Origin: Sipunculus nudus
Taxonomy: Eukaryota; Annelida; Sipuncula; Golfingiida; Sipunculidae
DNA length: 64,000 bases
Direction of reading: 5' to 3'
Assembly: GCA_026874595.1 (NCBI GenBank)
Contig: CM049316.1
Location: forward strand, 49,850,695-49,914,694
The notes beneath the pieces were generated by a model. That model made no database searches. It was given only the letters and a program-made list of their open reading frames with translations, and had not been told where the DNA came from. The translations under genes and the position numbers were made by a program. Positions 47,989 through 60,116 of the stretch are shown piece by piece. Within the stretch, counting starts at the first letter, position 1. Each line of letters starts with the position of its first letter.

Positions 47989-49217
47989 TATGATTTAGAA
48001 ATGAGGCACATGCTGGTTTTGTGTTGTAATAAATATCAGCTGTATTATGAGTTGTTGTTGTTTAGCTTATGTATGATTTTGATAGTACCTTTGGAGACAG
48101 GGTAGAGGATTGATTTCATTTATTTTATTAACAAATGGAGTGCTATTGTTACACAGATTTTGACTTGGCCATATAACTTATAAGCAGAACATATAATATA
48201 AGAGTTTAACTATTAATTAAAAACAAGGGACCTATGGGTCACTGTGCTCAGCTGAAGTTGACCTTGAAGGTAGAAATCTAAAATAATATCAAATGGAGAT
48301 AAAGTGTAAGAGGAAGAGGTAATAAAGGCCATGGTTTGTTTATATGATTGGTTTGTATTGATGAGCAAGAAATTGTTGCAAATAATATTTTGTGACCTGA
48401 CCATGTGTTTCCTAATGTTGAAACTGAAGCATGTGAGCAGTCTGTGAACAAATGATCTGTACTATTACCATGATCATCAGTTGGCTTTTGATTAACTGTT
48501 GACATTTCAGTAGTTAACAAATTTGTTTAATTGAATATTTTTTTTGTATAATATATATTATTAATTATATGTATTTTTTTATGAAATGTATACAGATGAA
48601 ATATAACTAATTAACAACATAAAACAGGGCAAACAAAGCCTGATCTCAAATTCTGCTGTGGCAGGAAAATAATGAACAAATGTTTGTATTAAATCCTAAT
48701 TTTTTCATCACATCAATTTTTTTTAATTTAAGTTTATATTTCTATACATTTCCAATAAAACAGATACATCTGAATATAAAAGTTGATTCATAATTCTCAA
48801 TTGCATCATCATAAATCTCAATCTTGTCATATAACACCACACCATGCATACAAATGTTTATTTATTTTTTACCACAAAAATATATCTTTTAAATCTGCAA
48901 AACAATAAATATCTAAAAATAATACTTGATTTAGATTTCACAATTTTCAATTGTGTCTTTATTTATCCATAATGTGCTTCATATTTTATAAATTTAAGCA
49001 TACTGATGGGTTCAATTATATCTGTTAAAATCATTTAAAAGAAAATTAATTTCTTTAAAAATGCTACATTAACATAACATGGCATCTTCTGGATTACACT
49101 TGAATTACTTTTTTAAGGAAAGTTTTTGTATATTGGAGTGGAAACAGTGTTACAATTAAGGAAATACAGTGAAAACAATAACAATTACTGCATTACACTT
49201 AGTGGGTTGGGTTTGCC

Positions 49218-49237
49218 GGGGGGGGGGGGGGGGGGGG
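49218..49237 (+). repeat. Poly-G tract, 20 bases, in A2
   Basis: A run of 20 G in the same A2 context as 7312-7335 (GGGTTGGGTTTGC before, ATTGGGGTGGTGATAT after). Confidence 0.9.
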
Positions 49238-49409
49238 ATTGGGGTGGTGATATTAGAATAACTGTACACCTGTCACAGCAGGGGGTCTCCCCCAGTGACT
49301 GTAACAAATCAGAAACCTTGGCATAGCCCGACTTCCAGTGACCTGGAGTTGGACCCTGCATCTGTAATCTGTTATCAAAGCAAATGACTACAGTAGAGCC
49401 TCAAGAAAA

Positions 49410-52057
49410 ACAAGGGACCTATGGGTCACGACGCTCAGCTGTTATATATAATAAAAAAATATTATTTAGAAATGAGGCACATGCTGGTTTTGTGTGGTAA
49501 TAAATATAAGCTGTATTATGAGTTGTGGTTGTTTAGCTTATGTATGATTTTGATAGTACCTTTGGAGACAGGGAAGAGGATTGATTTAATTTATTTTATT
49601 AACAAATGGAGTACTACTGTCACACAGATTTTGACTTGGCCATATAACTTATAAGCAGAACATATAATATAAGAGTTTAACTATTTATTAAAAAAATTAC
49701 AAATATTGTCCCAAATATAATTTTTATTAAAAATAATAAGAGAATCATATGATTTTTTTAAAATGAAATATAACTGATATGATTATTAAAATAATATTAA
49801 AGAATATATTCATGAATGCATTCATGAATACATTTTGAAAGTATTTGCACGAGTATTCATATACTTTCATTTTTACCTGAATTCCCATTCTTTATGCAAG
49901 AAATTTTATAATGGAGTACATAATCATATTCGTATTTAAATACAATTACAAAGTATTCGCACCACGTCTGGTATTTATTCAGTTTTCACCAAACAATGAT
50001 GTTGAGAATCCAGAATATACAAAATTCACACATTTAAATAATGATCATAAGTACCTGGTTTTATGGCTTTTATTTATATTAAAAAATAACTGTAAAAAAT
50101 TCATTTTGGACTAATTTCACATCAATGTACACACTAGACACAGTAGGAATCTAGATTAATATTATCAACTGCATCTTTGTCTATCATTAATTTCCTTCAT
50201 ATAATCCTTAATGATTAGTAATGAATAATATGATTTACTTCTTTATCATTAAAAATGAACTGAAAAATGCCATAGGTGACTGCATGGTGTTATTTGGAAT
50301 ATGTGACATTCTACCCATCGATACAAGATTCTTATATCATCAGTAACTGCAAGTTAATTTCCTGTTATTATAAACTAACAAATTCCTTTTCTATTTTTCT
50401 TTAATTTGTTATTAAAAACCAATAAAAATTTATTAATTTATTGTTTATTGTTATGTTGTTGGTTAAAACTACTAGATGAGTTGGGTTGAACACCTGGATC
50501 AACTGTGGCTGGCCATCAGCTGCCTGGATTCTCCCCTCAAGCGTGCATAATTTGATGAAAGGTCAACAAGGTCAACATACAGGGGACTCAAGAGGGGCTT
50601 GAGAGAGCCAAAGTCTGACAGGGTCTCATAAAAAACATTAATAAAAGCTACAATATTTGGCAAATTTCTTTCAGCTTTCTAAACTAAAAAGCTGAAATCC
50701 TTATGTATGCAAGATATGAAAATTATATCAACAGTGCTCACGGGAAACAAACGTGCCATGGTCACAGTTGGGCAAAATTTAAGGTACTAATTTTATATTT
50801 ATACTAATAACTTATAAAATTTGAAAAATTCAGAACTAATTTTGGGTATTCAATTGAATCTTGATTAAATAATGTTACATCCCTGACAAAAAAAAATCTC
50901 TAGCTTCAGCAATGCCCTTGTTAAGGGAGTAAATATATTTCTTGATTTTTTACAAAGTGCATTATGTTTGGGCCCATAACTTAAAAAAAATACACAATAC
51001 TGACATCATTTCTGGCATGTGCATAGTGAATGTATAGAAAAATATGTATATTATATATGATCAAAGTCAGATCAGTGGTTTTGATATTAGGCAGTCTTAA
51101 AGTGTAACATTGGGTTTTTAATGGAAAAATTAAGTTTTTCATTGATATCTTGAAGGAATTAAGTCCTAGTGACCAAATTCTTGGCATGGTAGGGGATTTT
51201 GGAGAAATCTAACTGTATGCCAAATTTAAGGAACTTAGAGCTGAAGCTCGGGAGCTGAGCTCTAGCAAACTGCATAACACTAGCAATATGTGACATGGTG
51301 CTTGAAAACTTGAATAAAATCTACAGTTTTTGATCAACTGGTTTCAAATTTTTGGTGTTAACAGTTGAAATGCTAACAAAAACATGCTGTGAAAATTAAA
51401 TCCACAGCAGTTACAGCAAAAAAACGTGCCATGGTCAAAGTTGGGCAAAATTTAAGGTACCAATTTTTTATTTTTGCTAATATTTTAAAAAATTTAAAAG
51501 ATTTTGATCTAATTTTGGGTATACAATTTAATTTTGATTAATAAAAGTAATATTACTGGAAAAAAAGTGCTTAGCTTTAACAAGTTTTGTGTTAAGTGAT
51601 AAAATTTCTTTCCTGATTATTTAAAAAATGCATTATGTTTGGGCCCATAACTTTTTTAAATTAAATAATACAGACCTAATTTCTGGCATGTACATAGGAA
51701 TTATATAGAGGATTATTTATAGGAAATATGAGGAAAAACAGATGAGTGGTTTTGATATTAGGCAGTCCTAAAGTGTGAAAATAGGTTTTTAATAAAAAAT
51801 TGAGGTTTTTCCTTAATTTCTCAAAGGAATGAAGTCGCAAAGACCCAGTTTTTGGCTTGGTAGGAGATCTTGGGGACATCTAACATTATGCTGAATTTTG
51901 GATTCCTAGGTCTCACGGTTTCAAAACGTGCCACATCTACGGACGGACGGACGCACGGACGGACGGACGGACGGACGGACTGACGGACAGACGGACGGAC
52001 GACGGACAATGGACCACGACTATAGCTCAGATGACTTATAGTCAGCTGAGCTAAAAA
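49410..52057 (+). mobile_element. Family A1 element, complete (2.65 kb)
   Basis: Most complete A1. Head ACAAGGGACCTATGGGTCAC, the AT-rich block (49800-50460) found also at 28240-28900 and 52873-53540, two monomers starting GTGCCATGGTC, an ACGG microsatellite of ~70 bp (51938-52008), tail hairpin and TAAAAA. It splits A2 at CCTCAAGAAAAA/ATCAATAACTAGC; the unsplit version is at 126-150. It supplies empty sites for three other insertions. There is no transposase or helicase gene. Confidence 0.92.
51938..52008 (+). repeat. ACGG tetranucleotide microsatellite
   Basis: About 17 units of ACGG/GACG with single substitutions, immediately before the GGACAATGGACCACGACTAT block and the A tail hairpin. 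Shorter versions stand at the same position in other A copies (775-825, 30387-30422, 52686-52735, 59466-59500). Confidence 0.93.
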
Positions 52058-54161
52058 TCAATAACTAGCTTAATTTTCAAGCTTTTATTTTCAAATTTCA
52101 GATTTAAACAAATTAAATATTTATGTTTACATGCTGTGAAAATTAAATCAATGGTACATACAGGAGAAAAACGTGCCATGGTCAAAGTTGGGCTAAATTT
52201 AAGGTACTGATTTTATTTTTATGCTAATAACTTAAAAAATTTACAAAATTCAGATCTAATTTTGGGTAAACAATTAAATCTTAATTAAACATAGTTATAT
52301 ACTTGGGAAAATAGACTCTAGTTTCAAAATTTCTCATGTTAAGTGAGTAAACATTTTTCCTGATTTTTTACAAAGTCTATTATGTTCAGGCCCATAACTT
52401 AAAGAATTTATACTTAACAGACTTAATTTCTGGCATGTACATAGGAACTATATAGAAGAATATTTATGGTAAATATGAGGAAAAACAGATGAGGGGGTTT
52501 GATATTAGGCAGTCCTGAAGAGTGAAAATAGGTTTTTAATAAAAATTTGAGGTTTTTCCTTAATTTCTCAAAGGAACAAAGTCGCAAAGACCCAGTTTTC
52601 GGCTTGGTAGGAGATCTTGGGGACATCTAACATTATGCTGAATTTTGGATTCCTAAGTCTTACGGTTTCAAAACGTGCCACATCTACGGACGGACGGACG
52701 GACGGACGGACGGACAGACGGACAGACGGACGACGGACAATGGACCACGACTATAGCTCAGATGACTTATAGTCAGCTGAGCTAAAAATTACAAATATTG
52801 TCCAAAAAATAATTTTAATTAAAAATAATAAGAGAACTGTATGATTTTTTAAAATAAAATATAACTGAAATGATTATTAAAATAATATTAAAGAATATAT
52901 TCGTGAATGCATTCATGAATACATTTTGAAAGTATTTGCACTGGTATTCATAGTTTCATTTTTACCTGAATTCCCATTCTTATGCAAGAAATTTTATAAT
53001 GGAGTACATATTCATATTCGTATTTATATACAATTGCAAAGTATTTGCACCATGTCTGGAATTTATTCAGTTTTCACCAAACAATGATGTTGAGAATCCA
53101 GAATATACAAAATTCACCCATTTAAATAATGATCATAAGTACCTGGTTTTATGGCTTTTATTTATATTAAAAATAATAAATGTAACATATTCATTTTGGA
53201 CCAATTTCACATCAATGTACACACTAGACACAGTAGGAATCTAGATTAATATTATCAACTGGATCTTTGTCTATCATTAATTTCCTTCATATGATCCCTA
53301 ATGATTAGTTATGAACAATATGATTTACTTTTTTATCATTAAAATTGAACTGAAAAATACAATAGGTGACTGCGTGGTGTTATTTGGAATACATGACATT
53401 CTATCCATCGATACAAGACTCTTATATCATCAGTAACTGCAAGTTAATTTCCTGTTATTATAAACTAACAAATTCCTTTTTTATTTTTCTTTAATATGTC
53501 ATTAAAATCCAATAAAAATTTATTAATTTATTGTCTATTGTTATCTTGTTGGTTAAAACTACTAGATGAGTTGGGCTGGACCAGGATCTACTGTGGCTGG
53601 CCATAAGCTGCCTGGCTGCCCCAGTGTATGCCTCCCCTCAAATTTTCAAGCTACAATTTTTGGCCAATTTCTTTCAGCTTTCTAAACTAAAAAGCTGAAA
53701 TCCTTATGTGTGCATGATATGAAAATTATATCAACAGTGCTCACAGGAAACAAGCGTGCCATGGTCAAAGTATGGCAAAATTTAAGGTACTAATTTTATA
53801 TTTATACTAATAACTTAAATAACTTAAAATACTAATTTCGGATATTCAATTGAATCTTGATTAAATAATGTTACATCCCTGATAAAAAATCTCTAGCTTC
53901 AGCAATCCTCTTGTTAAGGGAGTAAATATATTTCTTGATTTTTTACAAAGTGCATTATGTATGGGCCCATAACTTAAAACAATTACACAATACTGACATC
54001 AATTCTGGCATGTGCATAGAGAATGTATAGAAAAATATGTATATTATACGATTAAGGTCAGATCAGTGGTTTTGATATTAGGCAGTCTTGAAGTGTAACA
54101 ATGGGTTTTTAATGGAAAAATGAAGTTTTTCATTAATATCTCGAAGGTACTAAGTCCTAGT

Positions 54162-55524
54162 GATAGGGTTCTTCTTCTCTTGGCATGTGAACTGTATGTG
54201 CAAGATGAAAGATCTGAGATGAAATGTTTGGCTGAAAATGCATCCACAATCTTTTTAAAGATGTGTCCTGTGACCTTTAACTTTGACCTCATGACGCCAA
54301 AATCAATTTGGGTCTTGCTTTTCCAATGGGTCATATACAAGTCAAGTTTGAAATCCATACATCAATAAAAGCAGGAATTATCATCCAAAAACTAATTTTT
54401 GGACAGATGGCTCTTGTGACCTTCACCTTTGACCTTGTGACCTCAAAATTGATAGGGGTCTTCCTCTATTGGCAGATGAACTATAAGGGCAAGATGAAAG
54501 GTCTGAGATGAAATGTTTGGCTGAAAATGCATCCACAATCTTTTTTAAGATGTGTACTGTGACCTTGACCTTTGACCTCATGACCCCAAAATCAATTGGA
54601 GTCTTGCTTTTTCAATGGGACATAAATAAGTCAAGTTTGAAATCAATACATCAATAAAAGCAGGAATCATCATCCAGAAACCAATTTTTTGACAGATAGC
54701 TCCTGTGGCCTTGCCCTTTGACCTTGTGACCCCAAAATTGATATGGATCATCCACTATTGGCAAGTGAGCTATATATTCAAGATGGAAGACCTGGGATGA
54801 AAGTTTGGCTTAAAATGCATCCACAGTATCTTTTAAGATGCCAGTCCAGTGACCTTGACCTTTGACCTCATGACCCTAGAACCTATAGGGTTCTTACTTT
54901 AGTGGTGGGCCATACATAAGTCACGTTTGAAATCCATATGGCTATCAACACTGGAGATATCATAAGAGGTGTGTGATTTTCACCAAATATGGACACATTA
55001 AAGGTCAAGGCCACTCTTATGGTAAAGGTCATGACCCAAATGTAAATAGACCTCATCCCATAACCCATCTCTCTACATGTGCATAATATGAAAGAAACTT
55101 GTCCATTAGTTTTTGACTTATAATGCTTACAGTACTGTCAAGTGGCAATCATGGGGGTATTAAAAGGTGTAAAAATAAGAAATTGATAATAGGTGGCACC
55201 ACAAGTTTCGGGTATATCACAAGGCTATCCAAGATCTTCGTTCACCTTGATTTTTGAACCAGTCCATGCAAGCTAACTTGCGATATTTAAGAATTTGTGT
55301 TCTTTTCAGCAAAAATGGACCTATTCAAGTTCAAGGTCACTCTCCTAGCATAGGTCATGACCCTATTTTAAATAGGCTTCCTCCCCTTTCCTATATCTAT
55401 ACAAATGTAAAGTCTGAAAAAGATCAGTGAAATATTTTTTTAGTTATCCCGCAAACAAGGTTTTTCTGCCGCGGCGGCGGGACCGTCGTGAAACCATAGT
55501 ATCCCGACTTTGTCTGGGGATACA
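54162..55524 (+). mobile_element. F-type array fragment ending in a B-like tail
   Basis: 54200-54900 holds about five F units with TGACCTTGACCTTTGACCTC-type cores. 54960-55440 has looser GGTCAAGG/TCAAGGTCAC phrases and one palindrome variant (GGTGGCACCAC at about 55194). The 3' end at 55441-55524 has a GCGGCGGCGGG run and a hairpin of GTATCCC and GGGGATAC, then AA, which is a variant of the B tail. No matching head was identified. Confidence 0.65.
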
Positions 55525-55688
55525 ACAAGGGGACCCATGGGTCACGGCGCTCAGCTTAAGTTTGAAATTTTTGCAAATGCAAAATATTCTATTTTAAGGT
55601 TTTTCATTTATATAAGCATGTGAGAAGATAAGAGGAAGGAGGCCCTCCTACTTGGTTATAGTAAAGTTCTAAATATATGATTGCAAAC
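55525..55688 (+). mobile_element. Family A head fragment
   Basis: ACAAGGGGACCCATGGGTCA with GCTCAGCTTA, starting immediately after the B-like tail. The following 100 bp are AT-rich and not clearly A1 or A2. It is interrupted or truncated at the TIR element at 55691. Confidence 0.55.
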
Positions 55689-55690
55689 TA

Positions 55691-56864
55691 CCGTAAAATC
55701 TGTGAAATTTTGTACAGAAAAAAATAATTAAATTTGTGGAAGTCTGAAATTTAACAGTCCATTTCAGCAGTTTTAAAATTATGGTCTTGACAAGTTGAGA
55801 TGCCTCGTCGGCAGTGGGTGATAATAGGAGCCTCAAGTGTTCACTCGCCGATTTTGCATTCATCCGTGTGAACCAAGAAGTTTCATGAATAAAAACATTA
55901 TTTTCTATACTTGTGTTGTTTATTTTATATTAAATCACTTTGGAAAAGTAATCTTAAAAAGTATATCTCGACACCCGTGCATGCTTGCGTGACAGCCGGG
56001 GCTTTGCCCAGAGACATCGTTTTTCAGTTGGCTTACGCATGTAAATGCCCACTAATGGTGCACAAAAAACTAGAGGTCTTTTGATCACTGAAAGAGTTAA
56101 TCGATCCTGATTTTCCAATATCAAATATCCAACCTCCGTTAAACTTCATGAACGTCTGCCAGCTCTTTGATGTACCGTTTGATCTCGTGTGACTTGATTG
56201 TTGGGTGATACGGTACCCGGGTACTCGAAACTGAGTCATTCTGGTGTGACATTCAAGATATTTATTTTAAATGTTTTACTGGAAATTAGCATTAATTTTC
56301 AAGCTGATTAACATTGCTATTACATACACCAGAGCGCTGAGCTTGCTTGAAAGAGACCAATTTGAACCTGGCTTACACACGGAATTCCCCCTTTACGGTG
56401 CACTTAAAACTAGTGTTCTTGAGATCATTTACGGAGTTAATCCTGATTATCCAATTTCCAACCTCCGTCAAACTTCATGGATGTCTGTCAGTTATTCACG
56501 GCGTGTCGCTCGCACCCCGGACAATTAAGCAACTCACATAAGAGATATTTTAAGTTTTTTCTAATGTCGCTGAAACAAAAATCTTAGTTTTCAGTCAAAT
56601 TACATTCTATATGATGTAGATATAATTCATATTAATTATCAATAGCATGGCATTCACATCGATCGGACTGGTAGGCTTGTTCAAACCAGATAACAGGGTG
56701 AGGTTACGTCAGTGTTACATTAACTGCAGTCCTGCTAACGTCAAATATGGCGTAACAGACCATCGACATTTCGAAATTTAACATGTCATTTTAATAATTA
56801 TGGTTACTGAAGAAAGACCGTGTACGAAAATTCATCGAGGTACGAAATTTCACAGATTTTACGG
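55691..56864. mobile_element. TIR element, 1.17 kb, flanked by TA
   Basis: Ends are CCGTAAAATCTGTGAAATTT plus (T/C)GTAC and its reverse complement, 25 bp with one mismatch. It is flanked by TA on both sides (55689-55690, 56865-56866), consistent with a Tc1/mariner-type TA target duplication. Inside, 56027-56170 and 56368-56495 are diverged copies of one another (GTTAATC...CCTGATTTTCC, CCAACCTCCGT). No transposase-like frame is seen, so it is probably a non-autonomous or decayed copy. Confidence 0.72.
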
Positions 56865-56866
56865 TA

Positions 56867-57900
56867 ATACTCTGACAAGACAGTCATGAAGAAAATCAGT
56901 AAAAGTTTTGAGATACTATGATGCATATGAAAAATTTACAGATGGACCGGCAAGTGGACAGAATGGACTAATACCTTGATTTCACTTTCAAGTGAATAAT
57001 GCATTTCAGTTTATATATAAGCCTATTATTTAAGCATATCCACTTTTTCCATTAAAATAAGTTTTTATCTGATTAATTTTTTTTATTTACAAGTTTTATA
57101 AATTTGCATTAAAACACAATGAAAATATAAGTTAAAATATTAGAATTCTAAGTTGCAATCATTATATAACCATCGTGTAGCTCATATTGGGTCATATTAT
57201 GCAAACACATATAATTTTATTATTTTTAAATCACAAATGTTTAAACTGAATTTAAAAGAAAATAATGCCACAACATGGCATCTACAAGATTATTCCTTGA
57301 ATCACTATTAAAAAGTTTTGCACATTGGAGTTTTGAGTACATGCTTAATCTTATTCACCGAAAAAAAATAAAAGATTCAGTAAATTTGGTAAAATAAAAA
57401 CATCTTTTCAAATAAAGTATACACACTGTTGGTTGAATGAGGGACAAACAATATCATTATGCAAATTACAATCTAAGCTATAATTTATTACTGGAATTAA
57501 TAGTCAGTTTCACACCTGGTGATGTTTTTACTCTTCTCAAGTAAGGAATTACTTATCTGATGAACATACACACTTTCATAGCAATACACCACTTTGTGGA
57601 CACAATTAAATGTGCACTTTAATCATTGTAACCCTGGTGGTAAATACAAAATCTAAAATGTAGCATTGCATAGCCAAGAATAAAATGAAATACAGAAAAT
57701 TATAACATTCATCTAGTTAATGCACCATCTAGGGGGGGGGGGTGTGCAGGGCAGAGGGGAAGCCTGCTAGTAGTGGCTAAGCTGATCCAAGGAAAGCTGC
57801 CTGGGGTGGGTTACATAATGCAAGTGAAGGCTGTACTACTAGGTGGGCTAGATGTTAACAACACTTGACATGGTGTATGAAAACTTGAATAAAAGCTACA
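56867..57900 (+). other. AT-rich A2-like interior, degraded
   Basis: 57000-57420 resembles the A2 interior (CATGGCATCTACAAGATTAT compares with 7170-7200). 57720-57900 has a GGGGGGGGGG run and a CTACTAGGTGGGCTAGATG stretch. No termini or coding sequence are seen. Confidence 0.45.
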
Positions 57901-59551
57901 CTTTCCAATCAATTCCTTTGAAATTTCAGATTTTAAAAGATTAAATCCTTATGTATATATGCTGTGAAAATTAAATCAACAGTGCTTACAGGGAAAAAAA
58001 CGTGCTGTTGCCAAAGTTGGACAAAATTTACGGATTGATTTTTTATTTATGCTAATAACTTAATTTGCAAAATTCAGATCTAATTTTAGGTAAACAATTA
58101 AATCTTAATTAAATAAAGTTATATTCCTGAAAAAAGTCTCCAGCTTCAGCAAATTTCATCTTAGGTGAGTAAATATATTTCTTGATTTTTTTAAAAGTAC
58201 ATTATGTTTGGGCCCATAACTTAAAAAAAATACGCAATACTGACATCATTTCTGGCATGTGCATAGCGAATGTATAGAAAAATATGTATATTAGGCCAAA
58301 AAAAAAATAAGGTATGGTTCTCAGGCACTTTTTTTCAGAAATCAGTGCGGGCGGGCGGTATTTTATTTTTGACCTTTTTTTGAGTGTCTCCATAAAAATG
58401 TCATATGATCAGGGAAAAGTATGAAAATAACATTTTTTTTGCAAAACAGGGAAAAGCACTACATAAATTGTAATATTCATCTTCTTGAAAGATAAAAATC
58501 AAAATAAAAATTGTTGATGCGGGGGGTAAAAATTGACGCGGGCGGTGCCTGAGAACCATACCTTTTATTTTTTTTGGCCTTATATATGATCAAAGTCAGA
58601 TCAGTGGTTTTGATATTAGGCAGTCTTAAAGTGTAATGGAAAAATGAAGTTTTTCATTAATATCTCGAAGGAATTAAGTCCTAGTGACCAAATTCTTGGC
58701 ATGATAGGGGATTTTGGAGACATCTAACTGTATGCCAAATTTAAGGAACTTGGAGCTGAAGCTCGGGAGCTGAGCTCTAGCAAACTGCATAACTCTAGCT
58801 TGATGTAAACAATATGTGACATGGTGCTTGAAAACATGAATAAAATCTACAATTCTGTGATCAACTGGTTTCAAATTTTTGGTGTTAACAGTTGAAATGC
58901 TGACAAAAACATGCTTTGAAAATTAAATCCACAGCAGTTACAGGGAAAAAACGTGCCATGGTCAAAGTTGGGCAAAATTTAAGGTACCAATTTTTTATTT
59001 TTGCTAATATTTTAAAAAATTTAAAAGATTTTGATCTAATTTTGGGTATACAATTTAATTTTGATTAATAAAAGTTATATTACTGGAAAAAAGTGCTTAG
59101 CTTTAACAAGTTTTGTGTAAAGTGATCAAATTTCTTTCCTGATTATTTACAAAATGCATTATGTTTGGGCCCATAACTTTTTTTAATTATAAAATACAGA
59201 CCTAATTTCTGGCATGTACATAGGAACTATATAGAGGATTATTTATGGCAAATATGAGGAAAAACAGATGAGTGGTTTTGATATTAGGCAGTCCTGAAGT
59301 GTGAAAATAGGTTTTTAATAAAAAATTGAGGTTTTTCCTTAATTTCTAAAAGGAACGAAGTCGCAAAGACCCAGTTTTCGTCTTGGTAGGAGATCTTGGG
59401 GACATCTAACATTATGCCAAATTTTGGATTCCTAGGTCTTACGGTTTCAAAACGTGCCACATCTACGGACGGATGGACGGACAGACGGACGGACGACGGA
59501 CAATGGACCATGACTAAAGCTCAGATGACTTATAGTCAGCTGAGCTAAAAA
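57901..59551 (+). mobile_element. Family A 3' part with nested MITE
   Basis: Two A monomers (starts near CGTGCTGTTGCC and CGTGCCATGGTC), ACGG microsatellite (59466-59500), A tail hairpin and TAAAAA at 59551. It is interrupted by the MITE at 58294-58579. No A head of its own is identified; the one at 55525 is a candidate. Confidence 0.68.
58294..58579. mobile_element. PIF/Harbinger-like MITE, 286 bp, TTA target duplication
   Basis: Terminal inverted repeats include GGCCAAAAAAAAAATAAGG at the left and the matching TTTATTTTTTTTGGCC at the right, with a perfect 20-bp inner arm AAGGTATGGTTCTCAGGCAC / GTGCCTGAGAACCATACCTT. It is flanked by TTA on both sides. Uninterrupted A copies (about 30617-30632, TATGTATATTATATATGATC) show a single TTA, proving insertion and duplication. 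A 3-bp TTA duplication is typical of the PIF/Harbinger superfamily; the assignment rests on that, as no transposase is present. Confidence 0.88.
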
Positions 59552-59780
59552 TTGCATTATATTTGGGCCCATAACTTCAGTTGTGGCAATGACCTGGTTT
59601 TTTTGGCTTGGTAGGAGATCTTGGGGACATCTAACATTATGCCGAATTTTGGATTCCTAGGTCTTACGGTTTCAAAATGTGCATGCCACATCTATGGACG
59701 GATGGACGGACAGACAGATGGACGACGGACAATGGACCACGACTATAGCTCAGATGACTTGTAGTCAGCTGAGCTAAAAA
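59552..59780 (+). mobile_element. Extra A 3' unit with its own terminus
   Basis: About 230 bp repeating the end of the A monomer (CTTGGTAGGAGATCTTGGGG through the GGACGGATGGACGG microsatellite) and finishing in a second A tail hairpin and TAAAAA at 59780. It directly follows the tail at 59551. Confidence 0.75.
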
Positions 59781-60116
59781 TGGCTGACTATGACCATATA
59801 TCATGCCTAGTTGCTGTTGACATGAGGACTTGTCCTACTGTTATGGTGGAACAAACAATTATGGTTACAATTATGATTTCTGCCCTTTTGAAAGAGGGAC
59901 CAAAAATTTAACACCAAACTGTGAATAACTTTTTTAACCTTTGACCTCCGGACCCCAAAATCGATAGGGATCTTCCATAATTGATGGTTAATACATATTT
60001 AAGGTTTGAACTCAATCCGTCAATCCTAACTGGAGTTATCATCCAGAAAAGAATTTGTGGATGGACAGACGGACAGGTCAATTACTATAGGACACCAGCT
60101 ATTCAAGCGGGGCCCT

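Larger units (their letters stand above)
48223..52788 (+). mobile_element. Family A2 element hosting an A1 element
   Basis: Head ACAAGGGACCTATGGGTCAC, GCTCAGCTGA; tail hairpin and TAAAAA at 52788. Removing the nested 49410-52057 leaves about 1.92 kb, matching the complete A2 at 6315-8192. Its insertion in A1 is shown by the uninterrupted sequence TATTTATTAAAAAAATTACA at about 49681. The poly-G tract is at 49218-49237 and an ACGG microsatellite at 52686-52735. Confidence 0.88.
47108..54161 (+). mobile_element. Family A1 element, 5' and middle part, hosting E and A2
   Basis: Head ACAAGGGACCTATGGGTCAC. Its own DNA is 47108-47153, 47989-48222 and 52789-54161. These join perfectly against the uninterrupted A1 copy at 49410-50900. 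At 54161, within AAGTCCTAGTGA, it switches to the F-type array, so the tail is missing or displaced. Confidence 0.78.
45873..60116 (+). mobile_element. Probable family G element hosting a nest
   Basis: Head ACTGACAGGTCAGT (palindromic) with subterminal GGGCCCCGC at 45889-45897. A possible tail at 60061-60116 carries the inverse GCGGGGCCCTAATTA after GGACAGACGGACAGG. The left body (45900-47107) and right body (59781-60116) share a phrase of the form ACACCAAACTGTG...TTGACC/TTTGACCT. All sequence between would be nested insertions. No empty site is available, so pairing of this head with this tail is inferred from the inverted motifs only. Confidence 0.45.

Noticed and set aside
49911-53244. Short open frames conserved between the two A1 blocks (49911-50114 and 52999-53244)
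   Set aside because: The conservation is that of the whole AT-rich repeat, including non-coding flanks; the frames differ at their ends and show no codon-like substitution pattern by eye.
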